Of a stretch of 64,000 bases of DNA, positions 8,450 to 18,828 are shown in pieces; the first letter of the stretch is position 1; each line of letters starts with the position of its first letter. The DNA comes from Rhodoferax sp. (GTDB lineage: Bacteria; Pseudomonadota; Gammaproteobacteria; Burkholderiales; Burkholderiaceae_C), in assembly GCF_028688795.1 (NCBI RefSeq), contig NZ_JAQTXM010000011.1:1-64000 (forward strand), read 5' to 3'. The notes beneath the pieces are model-generated. The model was not told the origin of the DNA. It saw only the letters and a list, made by a program, of their open reading frames with translations, and did no database searches. Position numbers and translations under genes: made by a program.

Positions 8450-9382
8450 ATGTCAAAGAATCCTTATCTGGGGCTGTACATCATCATGGCGGTGCTGCTG
8501 GTGCTGCCCTTTGTGTTGCCCAACAGCTTTTATGTCGATTTGGCAATCCGTATGGCGATCAACGCAGTGATTGTGCTGGGCCTGAACCTGCTGATTGGTT
8601 TTGCCGGTCAGATCAGCCTGGGGCATGCGGGCTTTCTGGGCATTGGGGCCTATGCCACCGCCGCGTTGCCGACCCACTTTGGCTGGCATCCGCTGCTGGC
8701 CATGGCAGCTGGCGCGGTAGCGGCTGGCTTGCTGGCGGCGCTTGTGGCCCGGCCCATTTTCAAGCTCAAGGGCCATTACCTCGCCATGGCCACGCTGGGC
8801 CTGGGCATCATCATCAACATTGTGGTGCGCACCGAAGCGCAATGGACTGGCGGCCCGGACGGCATGCCGGTGCCGCCCATGAGCTTGGCAGGTTTCGAGA
8901 TTTCAGGTGACAAGCACTGGTACTGGATCGTCGCCATCCTGCTGTCGGTGAGTGTTTGGGCGTCACTTAATTTGATCAACTCGCCGTTTGGCCGGGCCTT
9001 GCGTGCCTTGCATGGCAGTGAAGTGGCCTCCAAGGTGGTGGGCGTGGATGTGGTGCGCTACAAGGTGGCTATTTTTGTGCTGTCTGCGGTGTTTGCCAGC
9101 ATCATGGGCAGCGTGACGGCACATTACGTGGGGTTTGTCACGCCGAATCTGGCCGACTTCTTTCACTCCATTGAGCTGGTCACCATGGTGGTGATTGGCG
9201 GCATGGCTTCGGTCTATGGCTCGGTGCTGGGCGCGGTGTTGCTGACCGCGCTGCCGCAAGCGCTGACGTCTTTTGAAGGCTGGGAAACCGTGGCCTTTGG
9301 CACGATTCTGATGCTCTGTATGATCTTCATGCCCAAGGGGCTGGTGCCTACGTTGGCAGCCAAATTTGGACGGGGAGACTGA
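8450..9382 (+). CDS. livM: Branched-chain amino acid-type ABC transporter permease (LivM family)
   Basis: 'NLLIGFAGQISLGHAGFLGIGAYATAAL' LivM signature. Confidence 0.9.
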   Translation: MSKNPYLGLYIIMAVLLVLPFVLPNSFYVDLAIRMAINAVIVLGLNLLIGFAGQISLGHAGFLGIGAYATAALPTHFGWHPLLAMAAGAVAAGLLAALVARPIFKLKGHYLAMATLGLGIIINIVVRTEAQWTGGPDGMPVPPMSLAGFEISGDKHWYWIVAILLSVSVWASLNLINSPFGRALRALHGSEVASKVVGVDVVRYKVAIFVLSAVFASIMGSVTAHYVGFVTPNLADFFHSIELVTMVVIGGMASVYGSVLGAVLLTALPQALTSFEGWETVAFGTILMLCMIFMPKGLVPTLAAKFGRGD

Positions 9383-9384
9383 CC

Positions 9385-10146
9385 ATGGCCTTGCTTGAAG
9401 TCAAAGACCTCTCCATCCATTTCGGTGGTGTCAAAGCAGTCCAAAACGTCACGTTCAGCATCGACGCCGGCATTGTGTACGCGGTGATTGGCCCAAATGG
9501 CGCCGGCAAGACCACACTGTTTAACCTGATCACGGGTATTTACACCCCAACCACCGGCACCATCACGCTCGATGGCGAATCCATTGGCGGCAAGTCGCCC
9601 GATGAGTTGGCCCGCCGCGGCGTGGCGCGCACGTTTCAGAACCTGCAAATCTGCATGAACATGAGCGCCATTGAGAATGTCATGGTGGGCGCCCACCTGC
9701 GGCTGGACCGTAACCTGTTCAAGGCCATGCTGCGCTGGCCATCGATCAAGAAACGTGACCGCGAATTGCACACTGAAGCCGCGGAACTGATGAAGTTTGT
9801 CGGACTGGAAAGCTACATCAACGCTCGCGCCGACAGCATGCCCTACGGTGCGCTCAAGCGGCTGGAGATTGCCCGCGCCCTGGCCATGAAACCGCGCCTG
9901 ATTTTTCTGGACGAACCCGCCGCCGGCCTGAACCCCAAGGAAACCATTGAAGTGGACCAGCTGGTGCGCAAGGTGGCCGACTCCGGCGTGACGGTGGTGC
10001 TGGTGGAACACGACATGAAGATGGTGATGAACCTGTCAGACCGCATTTTGGTGCTGGACTACGGTAAGAAGCTGACCGAAGGCACGGGTGCTGAAGTGCG
10101 CCGCAACCCCGATGTGATCGCCGCCTACCTTGGCGCCCACGCCTGA
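9385..10146 (+). CDS. livG: ABC transporter ATP-binding protein (LivG family)
   Basis: Walker A GPNGAGKTT; LivG-like ending 'GTGAEVRRNPDVIAAYLG'. Confidence 0.92.
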   Translation: MALLEVKDLSIHFGGVKAVQNVTFSIDAGIVYAVIGPNGAGKTTLFNLITGIYTPTTGTITLDGESIGGKSPDELARRGVARTFQNLQICMNMSAIENVMVGAHLRLDRNLFKAMLRWPSIKKRDRELHTEAAELMKFVGLESYINARADSMPYGALKRLEIARALAMKPRLIFLDEPAAGLNPKETIEVDQLVRKVADSGVTVVLVEHDMKMVMNLSDRILVLDYGKKLTEGTGAEVRRNPDVIAAYLGAHA

Positions 10147-10170
10147 ACCCGCAGGCTTAAAGAGAACACC

Positions 10171-11487
<1,317 letters not shown>

Positions 11488-11517
11488 CGCCACAACAAGT
11501 TAACCCAAGGAAAACCC

Positions 11518-12483
11518 ATGACCAAAAAATTTGCATCGCAGGCTGACCTGGAGGTCAAAAAGACCACCTTTGCGCAACTGTCCGAGCACTGCTGGGCCTA
11601 CACCGCCGAGGGCGATCCCAACACCGGCGTCATCATTGGTGAAGACGCGGTGCTGATTTGTGACGCATTGGCGACGCCGGTGATGGCGCAAAACCTGGTG
11701 GCCGAAATTCGCAAGGTGTCTGACAAGCCCATCAAGTACGTGGTACTGTCGCACTACCACGCGGTGCGGGTGCTGGGCGCGTCGGGCTACAAGGCGCACG
11801 GCATGCAGGAAATCATTGCCAGCCAAGGCACCTACGAGATGATTGTGGAGCGCGGCGCGCAAGACATGCAATCTGAGTACGAGCGCTTTCCGCGCCTGTT
11901 TGACGCGTTTGACTCCATCCCCGGCCTGACCTGGCCGACCATGGTGTTCAAGAACGAAATGACGCTGTGGATGGGCAAGCTCGAAGTCAAGATCATGCAT
12001 GTGGGCCCCGGCCACACCAAGGGCGACACCATTGTGTGGGTGCCGTCAGAGAAAGTGCTGTTCTCGGGCGACCTGATGGAAGCCGATGCGGCGTGCTACA
12101 CCGGTGACGCGCAGCTGGAAGAATGGCCCGCCACGCTGGACGCGCTGGCCGCCCTCAAGCCCGAAAAAATCGTGCCCGGCCGTGGCCCGGCGCTGGATAC
12201 GCCAGAGCGCGTGGCATCAGGACTGGCTTACACGCGGGACTTCGTCAGCACCTTGCTGAGTTCAGCCAAAGAAGCCGTAGCCCAGGGCATGAACCTGAAC
12301 CAGGCCATGGCGCATTGCCGCAAAGCCATGGACCCCAAGTTTGGCCAGGTCTTCATTTATGAACACTGCCTGCCGTTTGACGTGACCCGCGCCGTGGATG
12401 AGGCCAGCGGCATCAAACACCCGCGCATCTGGACAGCCGAGCGTGACAAGGAAATGTGGCACGGCCTGCAAGCGGCTGAGTAA
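11518..12483 (+). CDS. MBL-fold metallo-hydrolase
   Basis: 'VVLSHYHAVRVLGASGY', 'HVGPGHTKGDTIVWVPSEKVLFSGDLMEADA'. Confidence 0.8.
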   Translation: MTKKFASQADLEVKKTTFAQLSEHCWAYTAEGDPNTGVIIGEDAVLICDALATPVMAQNLVAEIRKVSDKPIKYVVLSHYHAVRVLGASGYKAHGMQEIIASQGTYEMIVERGAQDMQSEYERFPRLFDAFDSIPGLTWPTMVFKNEMTLWMGKLEVKIMHVGPGHTKGDTIVWVPSEKVLFSGDLMEADAACYTGDAQLEEWPATLDALAALKPEKIVPGRGPALDTPERVASGLAYTRDFVSTLLSSAKEAVAQGMNLNQAMAHCRKAMDPKFGQVFIYEHCLPFDVTRAVDEASGIKHPRIWTAERDKEMWHGLQAAE

Positions 12484-12528
12484 GTCACAACAACATCGGC
12501 CCAAAAAATTTAACACCAGAGACAAGCC

Positions 12529-14217
12529 ATGTTGAGCACTTACCAATATCCAAAATATGACTACGTCCGCCCGCCAGAGCAATCTGGTGCGGTTAAAAAC
12601 CGCTACCCCGTGGTGGTAGTGGGTGCCGGCCCGGTGGGTTTGGCGGCGGCCATCGAGCTGGCGCAGTCTGGCGTGCAGGTGGTGCTGCTTGACGACGATG
12701 ACACCGTGTCGGTGGGTTCGCGCGGCGTCTGTTACGCCAAACGCACGCTTGAAGTACTTGACCGCTTGGGGCTGGGCGAGCCGTGTATGGACAAGGGTGT
12801 GAGCTGGAACGTGGGTCGCACATTTTTCCGCGAGCAAGAGGTGTACAACTTCAACCTGTTGCCACAAGCTGATCACAAACGCCCCGGCATGATCAACCTG
12901 CAGCAGTATTACTTGGAAGAGTTCGAGGTAAAACGCGCGCAGGAGCTGCCTAATCTGGACCTGCGTTTTAAAAACAAGGTGGTGTCAGTTGCCCCGCAGG
13001 GTGATGGCGCCACGCTGCAAGTTGAAACACCCGACGGTATTTATTCTCTGGAGACCGACTGGCTGGTGGTGGCCGATGGCGCGCGCAGTGGCATCCGCCG
13101 CCTGATGGCTCTGGACATTGAAGGCAAGATTTTCAAAGACCGCTTTTTGATTGCCGACGTGGTCATGAAGGCCGATTTTCCGCACGAGCGCTGGTTCTGG
13201 TTTGACCCACCGTTTCACCCCGGGCAATCGGTACTGCTGCACCGCCAGGCCGACAACGTGTACCGCATCGATTTTCAACTCGGTTGGGATGCCGACCCGG
13301 AAGAAGAGAAGAAGCCTGAGAAGGTGATTCCGCGCATCAAGGCCATGCTCGGCGATGACCGCGAGTTTGAACTGGAATGGGTCAGCGTCTACACCTTTCA
13401 GTGCCGCCGCATGAACGCCTTCACCCACGGCCACGTGCTGTTTGTGGGGGATGCGGCACACCAGGTGTCGCCGTTTGGCGCGCGTGGTGCCAACTCCGGC
13501 ATTCAGGACACCGACAACCTGTGCTGGAAACTCAAATTGGTGGTTGAAGGCAAGGCCCCACCCGAGCTGCTGGACACCTATTCGGAAGAACGTGTGTTTG
13601 CCGCCGAAGAAAACTTGCTCAACTCCACCCGTTCCACCGACTTCATCACGCCCAAAAGCAAAACTTCGTTGACGTTTCGCAACGCGGTGCTGAGCCTGGC
13701 ACGCGAGCATGCGTTTGCCCGTGCCTTGGTCAACTCAGGGCGTTTGTCGGTGCCGAGTTACCTGACCGAATCTCGTCTGAACACGCCCGATGACGGCAGT
13801 TTTACCGGCGACATGGTGCCCGGCGCGTCGATGGACGATGCGCCGATGCGCCAGGCTGGCCAAGATGTCTGGCTGCTGGACCAGGTGGGTCAGCGCTTTT
13901 GTCTGCTGGTTTATGTGAACGACCCGGCTAGTCTGAGCTTGGACGCCCTGGCGCAACTCAAAGGCTTGGCCAGTGCAGCGTCGGGTTCTGGGAGCGCGCT
14001 TGCGCTTGACGTGGTGCTGGTGTCGCCCACCCAAACCACAGCGGCAGATTTGACGCTGCTGCAAGACCACACCAACCGTTTTGCTGAGCGGTTTGATGCG
14101 CAAGACGGCACGGCCTACCTGATTCGCCCGGACCAGCATGTGACTGCGCGTTGGCGTGCTTTTGATGCGGCGCAAGTGCAAGCCGCCCTGGCCCGCGCCA
14201 CCTGCAATCTTCAATAA
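12529..14217 (+). CDS. FAD-dependent aromatic monooxygenase (MhpA/PheA-type)
   Basis: 562 aa; 'VVVVGAGPVGLAAAIELAQSGVQVVLLDDD', 'VLFVGDAAHQVSPFGARGANSGIQDTDNLCWKL'. Confidence 0.88.
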   Translation: MLSTYQYPKYDYVRPPEQSGAVKNRYPVVVVGAGPVGLAAAIELAQSGVQVVLLDDDDTVSVGSRGVCYAKRTLEVLDRLGLGEPCMDKGVSWNVGRTFFREQEVYNFNLLPQADHKRPGMINLQQYYLEEFEVKRAQELPNLDLRFKNKVVSVAPQGDGATLQVETPDGIYSLETDWLVVADGARSGIRRLMALDIEGKIFKDRFLIADVVMKADFPHERWFWFDPPFHPGQSVLLHRQADNVYRIDFQLGWDADPEEEKKPEKVIPRIKAMLGDDREFELEWVSVYTFQCRRMNAFTHGHVLFVGDAAHQVSPFGARGANSGIQDTDNLCWKLKLVVEGKAPPELLDTYSEERVFAAEENLLNSTRSTDFITPKSKTSLTFRNAVLSLAREHAFARALVNSGRLSVPSYLTESRLNTPDDGSFTGDMVPGASMDDAPMRQAGQDVWLLDQVGQRFCLLVYVNDPASLSLDALAQLKGLASAASGSGSALALDVVLVSPTQTTAADLTLLQDHTNRFAERFDAQDGTAYLIRPDQHVTARWRAFDAAQVQAALARATCNLQ

Positions 14218-14227
14218 GGAACCCGCC

Positions 14228-14452
14228 ATGTCCCTGAACCTGCAAGCCAATTTCAAAGAACCCGGCAAACGCTACTTTCGCGCCTTCACCCCCGGCGACG
14301 ATTTTTACGAAGCCCTGATTGACACCCACCGCGACCTCAGCGACGAACAAAGCGCCATGGTCAACGCCAAATTGGTGCTGCTGCTGGCTAACCATGTGGG
14401 CGACATCGCTGTATTGCGTGAAGCCATGGCGTTGGCCCGGGGCGACGTTTAA
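14228..14452 (+). CDS. Small DUF2783-like protein
   Basis: 74 aa MSLNLQANFKEPGKRYFRAFTPGDDFYEALIDTHRDLSDEQSAMVNAKLVLLLANHVGD..., immediately downstream of the flavin monooxygenase. Confidence 0.6.
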   Translation: MSLNLQANFKEPGKRYFRAFTPGDDFYEALIDTHRDLSDEQSAMVNAKLVLLLANHVGDIAVLREAMALARGDV

Positions 14453-14498
14453 ACGTGTGCTGCCTGTTTGTCATGCCTGAGGTGCTGGCTGTTACCCG

Positions 14499-14598
14499 CA
14501 GCGCACGTTGGGTATCCAACTACGCGAATGTCCCCCGAAGCGGACTGCGTCCGCTTCTCCTCCTTGATTTCGCTCCGTTGGACACTCAACGCACGCTG
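14499..14598. repeat. ~100 bp imperfect inverted-repeat element with a nested perfect hairpin
   Basis: CAGCGCACGTTGGGTATCCAAC (14499-14520) pairs with GTTGGACACTCAACGCACGCTG (14577-14598); inner AAGCGGAC-tgc-GTCCGCTT (14538-14556). Confidence 0.65.
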
Positions 14599-14684
14599 CT
14601 AGACGGCGTGGTGGTTTCAGGATCAGGTTTGCAATGACAACCCTATGACAGCAGCATAGATTCATAAAAGTTAAGGAGATTCCC

Positions 14685-15224
14685 ATGCAAATCCAGAAAA
14701 TTCACCATGTGGCCTACCGCTGCAAAGATGCCAAACAAACCGTGGAGTGGTATGGCAAATACCTCAACATGAATTTCATTTTGGCGATTGCCGAGAACGA
14801 AGTGCCGTCCACCAAAGAGCCCGACCCCTACATGCACGTCTTTCTGGACGCGGGCGGCGGCAACGTGTTGGCATTTTTTGAACTGCCCACCAAACCCGAA
14901 ATGGGCCGCGACATGAACACCCCGGCCTGGACACAACACCTGGCGATGCAAGTGGCCACGGTCGACGAACTGCTGGAAACCAAGGCCAAGTTGGAGGCCG
15001 ATGGCATTGAAGTGGTCGGCCCGACCGACCACACCATCTTCAAATCCATCTACTTCTTTGACCCCAGCGGCCACCGGCTGGAACTGGCCGCCAACACCGG
15101 CACACCCAAGATGGCCAAGATGCTCGACGAGGCCAAGTGGGACATGCTCAACGAATGGGCCATCACCAAAAAAGCCCCGCAGCACGCGCGCTGGATGCAC
15201 GACGGCTCTTTTGCCGGGGAGTAA
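14685..15224 (+). CDS. VOC-superfamily protein (glyoxalase/extradiol-dioxygenase fold)
   Basis: 'IHHVAYRCKDAKQTVEWYGKYLNM', 'IYFFDPSGHRLELAANT'. Confidence 0.8.
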   Translation: MQIQKIHHVAYRCKDAKQTVEWYGKYLNMNFILAIAENEVPSTKEPDPYMHVFLDAGGGNVLAFFELPTKPEMGRDMNTPAWTQHLAMQVATVDELLETKAKLEADGIEVVGPTDHTIFKSIYFFDPSGHRLELAANTGTPKMAKMLDEAKWDMLNEWAITKKAPQHARWMHDGSFAGE

Positions 15225-15230
15225 AAACAC

Positions 15231-16247
15231 ATGAAACTTGCCACCCTGAAACAAGGCGGACGCGACGGCACTTTGGTCGTGGTCAACCGCACCTTGACTC
15301 ACTGCCGCGCCGTGCCGGCCATTGCCCGCACCTTGCAGGCGGCGCTGGACGACTGGGAGGTTTGTGAATCGCAGTTGCGCCAGGTGTACGAGGCGCTCAA
15401 CAGCGGCGCATTCACCAACCCCGATGTGTTCGACCAGGCCGCCTGCCACTCACCGCTGCCACGCGCTTACCAATGGGCCGATGGCTCGGCGTACGTGAAC
15501 CATGTGGAGCTGGTACGCCGCGCCCGTGGTGCCGAATTGCCCGCTGAATTCTGGACCGACCCTTTGATGTACCAGGGCGGCTCGGATTCATTTGTCGGCC
15601 CGCGCGACCCGGTGCGCGCCCTCTCGGCGGATTGGGGCATTGACCTGGAAGCTGAAGTGGCCGTGGTCACTGGTGATGTGAAGATGGGCTGCAGCGTGGC
15701 TGACGCTGCCAAATCGGTGCGCCTGCTGATGCTGGTCAACGACGTGTCGCTGCGCAACCTGATCCCGGCGGAATTGGCCAAGGGTTTTGGCTTCTTCCAG
15801 TCCAAACCCGCCAGCGCCTTCAGCCCGGTGGCGGTCACGCCCGACGAGTTAGGCACTAACTGGGCGGATTGCCGGGTGCAGCGGCCTTTGACTGTCCACC
15901 TGAACGGCGCGCTGTTTGGCCAGCCTGATGCGGGCACCGACATGGTCTTCAACTTTGCGCAACTGATTGCCCACGCAGCCAAAACGCGTGAGCTGTGTGC
16001 TGGCTCCATCATCGGCTCCGGCACGGTGTCAAACAAGCAAGGCGGGCTACAAGGCTCGTCGATTGCCAATGGCGGGGTCGGGTATTGCTGCATTGCCGAG
16101 GTGCGGATGTACGAAACCATTGAGACCGGCAAGCCACAAACACCTTACATGCAGTTTGGCGACAGCGTGCGCATTGAGATGCTGGATGCCACTGGGGCAT
16201 CGATTTTTGGCGCGATCGAGCAAACGGTGCAAGCCTATTCAGGCTAA
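15231..16247 (+). CDS. Fumarylacetoacetate hydrolase family protein
   Basis: 'DLEAEVAVVTGDVKMG', 'LCAGSIIGSGTVSN', 'FGDSVRIEMLDATGASIFGAIEQTV'. Confidence 0.85.
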   Translation: MKLATLKQGGRDGTLVVVNRTLTHCRAVPAIARTLQAALDDWEVCESQLRQVYEALNSGAFTNPDVFDQAACHSPLPRAYQWADGSAYVNHVELVRRARGAELPAEFWTDPLMYQGGSDSFVGPRDPVRALSADWGIDLEAEVAVVTGDVKMGCSVADAAKSVRLLMLVNDVSLRNLIPAELAKGFGFFQSKPASAFSPVAVTPDELGTNWADCRVQRPLTVHLNGALFGQPDAGTDMVFNFAQLIAHAAKTRELCAGSIIGSGTVSNKQGGLQGSSIANGGVGYCCIAEVRMYETIETGKPQTPYMQFGDSVRIEMLDATGASIFGAIEQTVQAYSG

Positions 16248-16261
16248 GCCAGCGAGAGAGA

Positions 16262-16325
16262 TATTTATGTCTTTTAGGCCCCTAGACCTTATCGAATAAG
16301 CGTGAGAAGCTATTGTTTTTAGTTA
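16262..16325 (-). repeat. Dispersed ~60 bp repeat, copy between FAH and paaN
   Basis: Reverse complement AACAATAGCTTCTCACGCTTATTCGATAAGGTCTAGGGGCCTAAAAGACATAAA matches family pattern. Confidence 0.7.
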
Positions 16326-16353
16326 ATTTAATTGACCCGTTCAGGACCACCCC

Positions 16354-18021
16354 ATGACACACCCACTCTTTGAAAAACACCGCGCCAAACTCGACGCCGC
16401 CCTCAACGCCATCCACACCCGTGGCTACTGGGCTGCCTACAACGAGATGCCCAGCCCCAAAACCTATGGCGAAACCGCGCCGGATGACGGCAAAAAAGCC
16501 TTTGAAGCGCACATTGGCCAGAAGTTTGAGTTGAACCAGCCCGGCACCACCGGTTGGCAAGGCGGCGAAAACTCGCCCTTTGGCATTGAGCTGAATGTGA
16601 GCTACCCAGTGTGCGACATCGAGGTGCTGATTGCGGCTGGCCAAACCGCCATGATCGGTTGGCAAGCCGCAGGTGTGGAAGGCCGCACCGGCCTGTGCAT
16701 AGAGATGCTGGACCGCCTGAACGCACAAAGTTTCGAGATCGCCCACGCGGTGATGATGACCACCGGCCAGGGCTGGATGATGGCGTTTCAAGCGGGCTCA
16801 CCGCACGCGCAAGACCGTGGCCTGGAAGCCGTGACCTACGCTTACCGCGAGCAAAGTTTTGTGCCGCCCGAGGCCACCTGGGAAAAGCCGCAAGGCAAAA
16901 ACCCACCGCTGGTGATGAAGAAACATTTTCAGATTGTCGGCCGCGGTGTGGCCGTGGTGGTGGGGTGTGGCACCTTCCCGACTTGGAACACTTATCCGGG
17001 CCTGTTTGCCGCGCTGGCCACCGGCAACGCGGTGATCATCAAACCGCACAACAACGCGATTTTGCCCGCCGCCATCACCGTGCGCACCCTGCGCGCCGTG
17101 TTGGCCGAGCATGGCATGGACCCCAATCTGGTGACTTTGTGTGTGCCGGACAAACGCGAAACCACGCAAGCGCTGGTGACCCACGCCGCCGTCAAATCGG
17201 TGGACTTCACCGGTGGCAATGTGTTTGGCCAGTGGCTCATTGACCACTGCCGCCAGGCTCAGGTGTACGCCGAATTGGCCGGTGTCAACAACATCGTGGT
17301 CGACTCGACCGATGCCTACAAAGCCATGCTGCGCAACCTGGCGTTCACGCTGTCGTTGTATTCCGGCCAGATGTGCACCACCTCACAGGCGCTGTTTGTG
17401 CCTGCAGGCGGCATTGACACCGAAGACGGCCACAAGACCTATGACGAGGTGTGTGCCGACCTGGCCCGTGCCATTGACGGTTTTCTAGCCAAGCCTGAAG
17501 TGGCGCTGGCCGTGCTCGGTGCGGTGCAATCTGCCGACACGCTGGCACGCATCACCTTGGCCGAAGGCGGCTCATTGGGCAAGGTGCTTCTGGCATCGAA
17601 AAAGCTGGAAAACCCCGAGTTCCCCAAAGCCGAAGTGCGCACCCCAGTGCTGCTGGCTTGTGATGCAACGGACGAAGCCGCCTACATGGAAGAGCGTTTT
17701 GGCCCGATCACCTTTGTCGTGAAAGTGGCCGACACCGCTGCCGCCATTGCCTTGTCGGAGCGGGTCATCGCCACCCATGGGGCGCTAACCGCCGGTATCT
17801 ATTCCACCCGCCCCGAAGTCATTGAAGCCATGACCGCCGCCACCTGGCGCTCCAAAGTTGCCTTGTCCATCAACCTGACGGGCGCGGTGTTTGTGAACCA
17901 GTCCGCTGCGTTTTCTGACTACCACGGCACCGGCGGCAACCCGGCGGCCAATGCCTCGTATTCCGACTCGGCCTTTGTGGCCAACCGCTTCCGTGTGGTG
18001 CAACGCCGCGCCCACGTTTAA
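16354..18021 (+). CDS. paaN: Phenylacetic acid degradation protein PaaN (aldehyde dehydrogenase-like, short form)
   Basis: 555 aa; 'MTHPLFEKHRAKLDAALNAIHTRGYWAAYNEMPSPKTYGE', within paa cluster; no C-terminal hydratase domain. Confidence 0.85.
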   Translation: MTHPLFEKHRAKLDAALNAIHTRGYWAAYNEMPSPKTYGETAPDDGKKAFEAHIGQKFELNQPGTTGWQGGENSPFGIELNVSYPVCDIEVLIAAGQTAMIGWQAAGVEGRTGLCIEMLDRLNAQSFEIAHAVMMTTGQGWMMAFQAGSPHAQDRGLEAVTYAYREQSFVPPEATWEKPQGKNPPLVMKKHFQIVGRGVAVVVGCGTFPTWNTYPGLFAALATGNAVIIKPHNNAILPAAITVRTLRAVLAEHGMDPNLVTLCVPDKRETTQALVTHAAVKSVDFTGGNVFGQWLIDHCRQAQVYAELAGVNNIVVDSTDAYKAMLRNLAFTLSLYSGQMCTTSQALFVPAGGIDTEDGHKTYDEVCADLARAIDGFLAKPEVALAVLGAVQSADTLARITLAEGGSLGKVLLASKKLENPEFPKAEVRTPVLLACDATDEAAYMEERFGPITFVVKVADTAAAIALSERVIATHGALTAGIYSTRPEVIEAMTAATWRSKVALSINLTGAVFVNQSAAFSDYHGTGGNPAANASYSDSAFVANRFRVVQRRAHV

Positions 18022-18030
18022 GGCCACGTC

Positions 18031-18822
18031 ATGACTTACCAAAACATCCGCTTTGACGTGCAAGACGGCGTGGCCCGCCTGACTTTGAGCCGCCCGGACA
18101 AGCTCAACAGCTTCACCGGCGCCATGCACACTGAACTGCGTGCGGCGCTCGACACGGTGCAACACAACACGGCCATTCGTGTGCTGGTGATCACCGGTGC
18201 GGGCCGCGCCTTTTGCGCCGGGCAAGACTTGGCTGACCCCGAGATGACGGTGGGCCATTTGCAGCCCGACATTGGCGCCGTGGTTGAACAACACTACAGG
18301 CCGCTGATTTTGGCGTTGCAGAACCTGCGGGTGCCCACAGTGGCCGCAGTCAATGGCGTCGCTGCTGGTGCAGGTTGCAGCCTGGCGCTGGCTTGTGACC
18401 TGGTGATTGCGGCCAAATCTGCCACATTTTTACAAGCCTTCAGCAAGATCGGCCTGATTCCCGACACTGGTGGCACCTGGTTTTTGCCACAGCGCGTGGG
18501 CATGGCCCGCGCCATGGGCCTGGCGATGCTGGCTGACAAGTTACCGGCTGAAAAGGCCGAAGCCTGGGGCCTGATCTGGCAAGCCGTGGACGATGCTGAA
18601 CTCACCGCCACGGTGGACAAGCTCGCCGCGCAACTGGCCCAAATGCCCACCCGCGCGCTGGTCGCCACGCGGCTGGCCATGCACGCTGCGCCCAACCACA
18701 CGCTGGAGCAGCAGCTCAACATGGAAGCCGGGTTCATGCGCGAACTCGGTTGGCGCGACGACTTCAAGGAAGGCGTCGCCGCTTTCCAGCAAAAACGCGC
18801 GCCCAAATTCACAGGGAACTAA
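18031..18822 (+). CDS. paaG: Ring 1,2-epoxyphenylacetyl-CoA isomerase (crotonase family)
   Basis: 'VLVITGAGRAFCAGQDLADPEM', 'GLIPDTGGTWFLPQRVGMARAMGLAML'. Confidence 0.9.
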   Translation: MTYQNIRFDVQDGVARLTLSRPDKLNSFTGAMHTELRAALDTVQHNTAIRVLVITGAGRAFCAGQDLADPEMTVGHLQPDIGAVVEQHYRPLILALQNLRVPTVAAVNGVAAGAGCSLALACDLVIAAKSATFLQAFSKIGLIPDTGGTWFLPQRVGMARAMGLAMLADKLPAEKAEAWGLIWQAVDDAELTATVDKLAAQLAQMPTRALVATRLAMHAAPNHTLEQQLNMEAGFMRELGWRDDFKEGVAAFQQKRAPKFTGN

Positions 18823-18828
18823 CAAGCC

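Noticed and set aside
7473-8456. 327-aa minus ORF opposite livH
   Set aside because: His/Gln-rich shadow ORF in high-GC DNA; the plus strand encodes a clear LivH permease.
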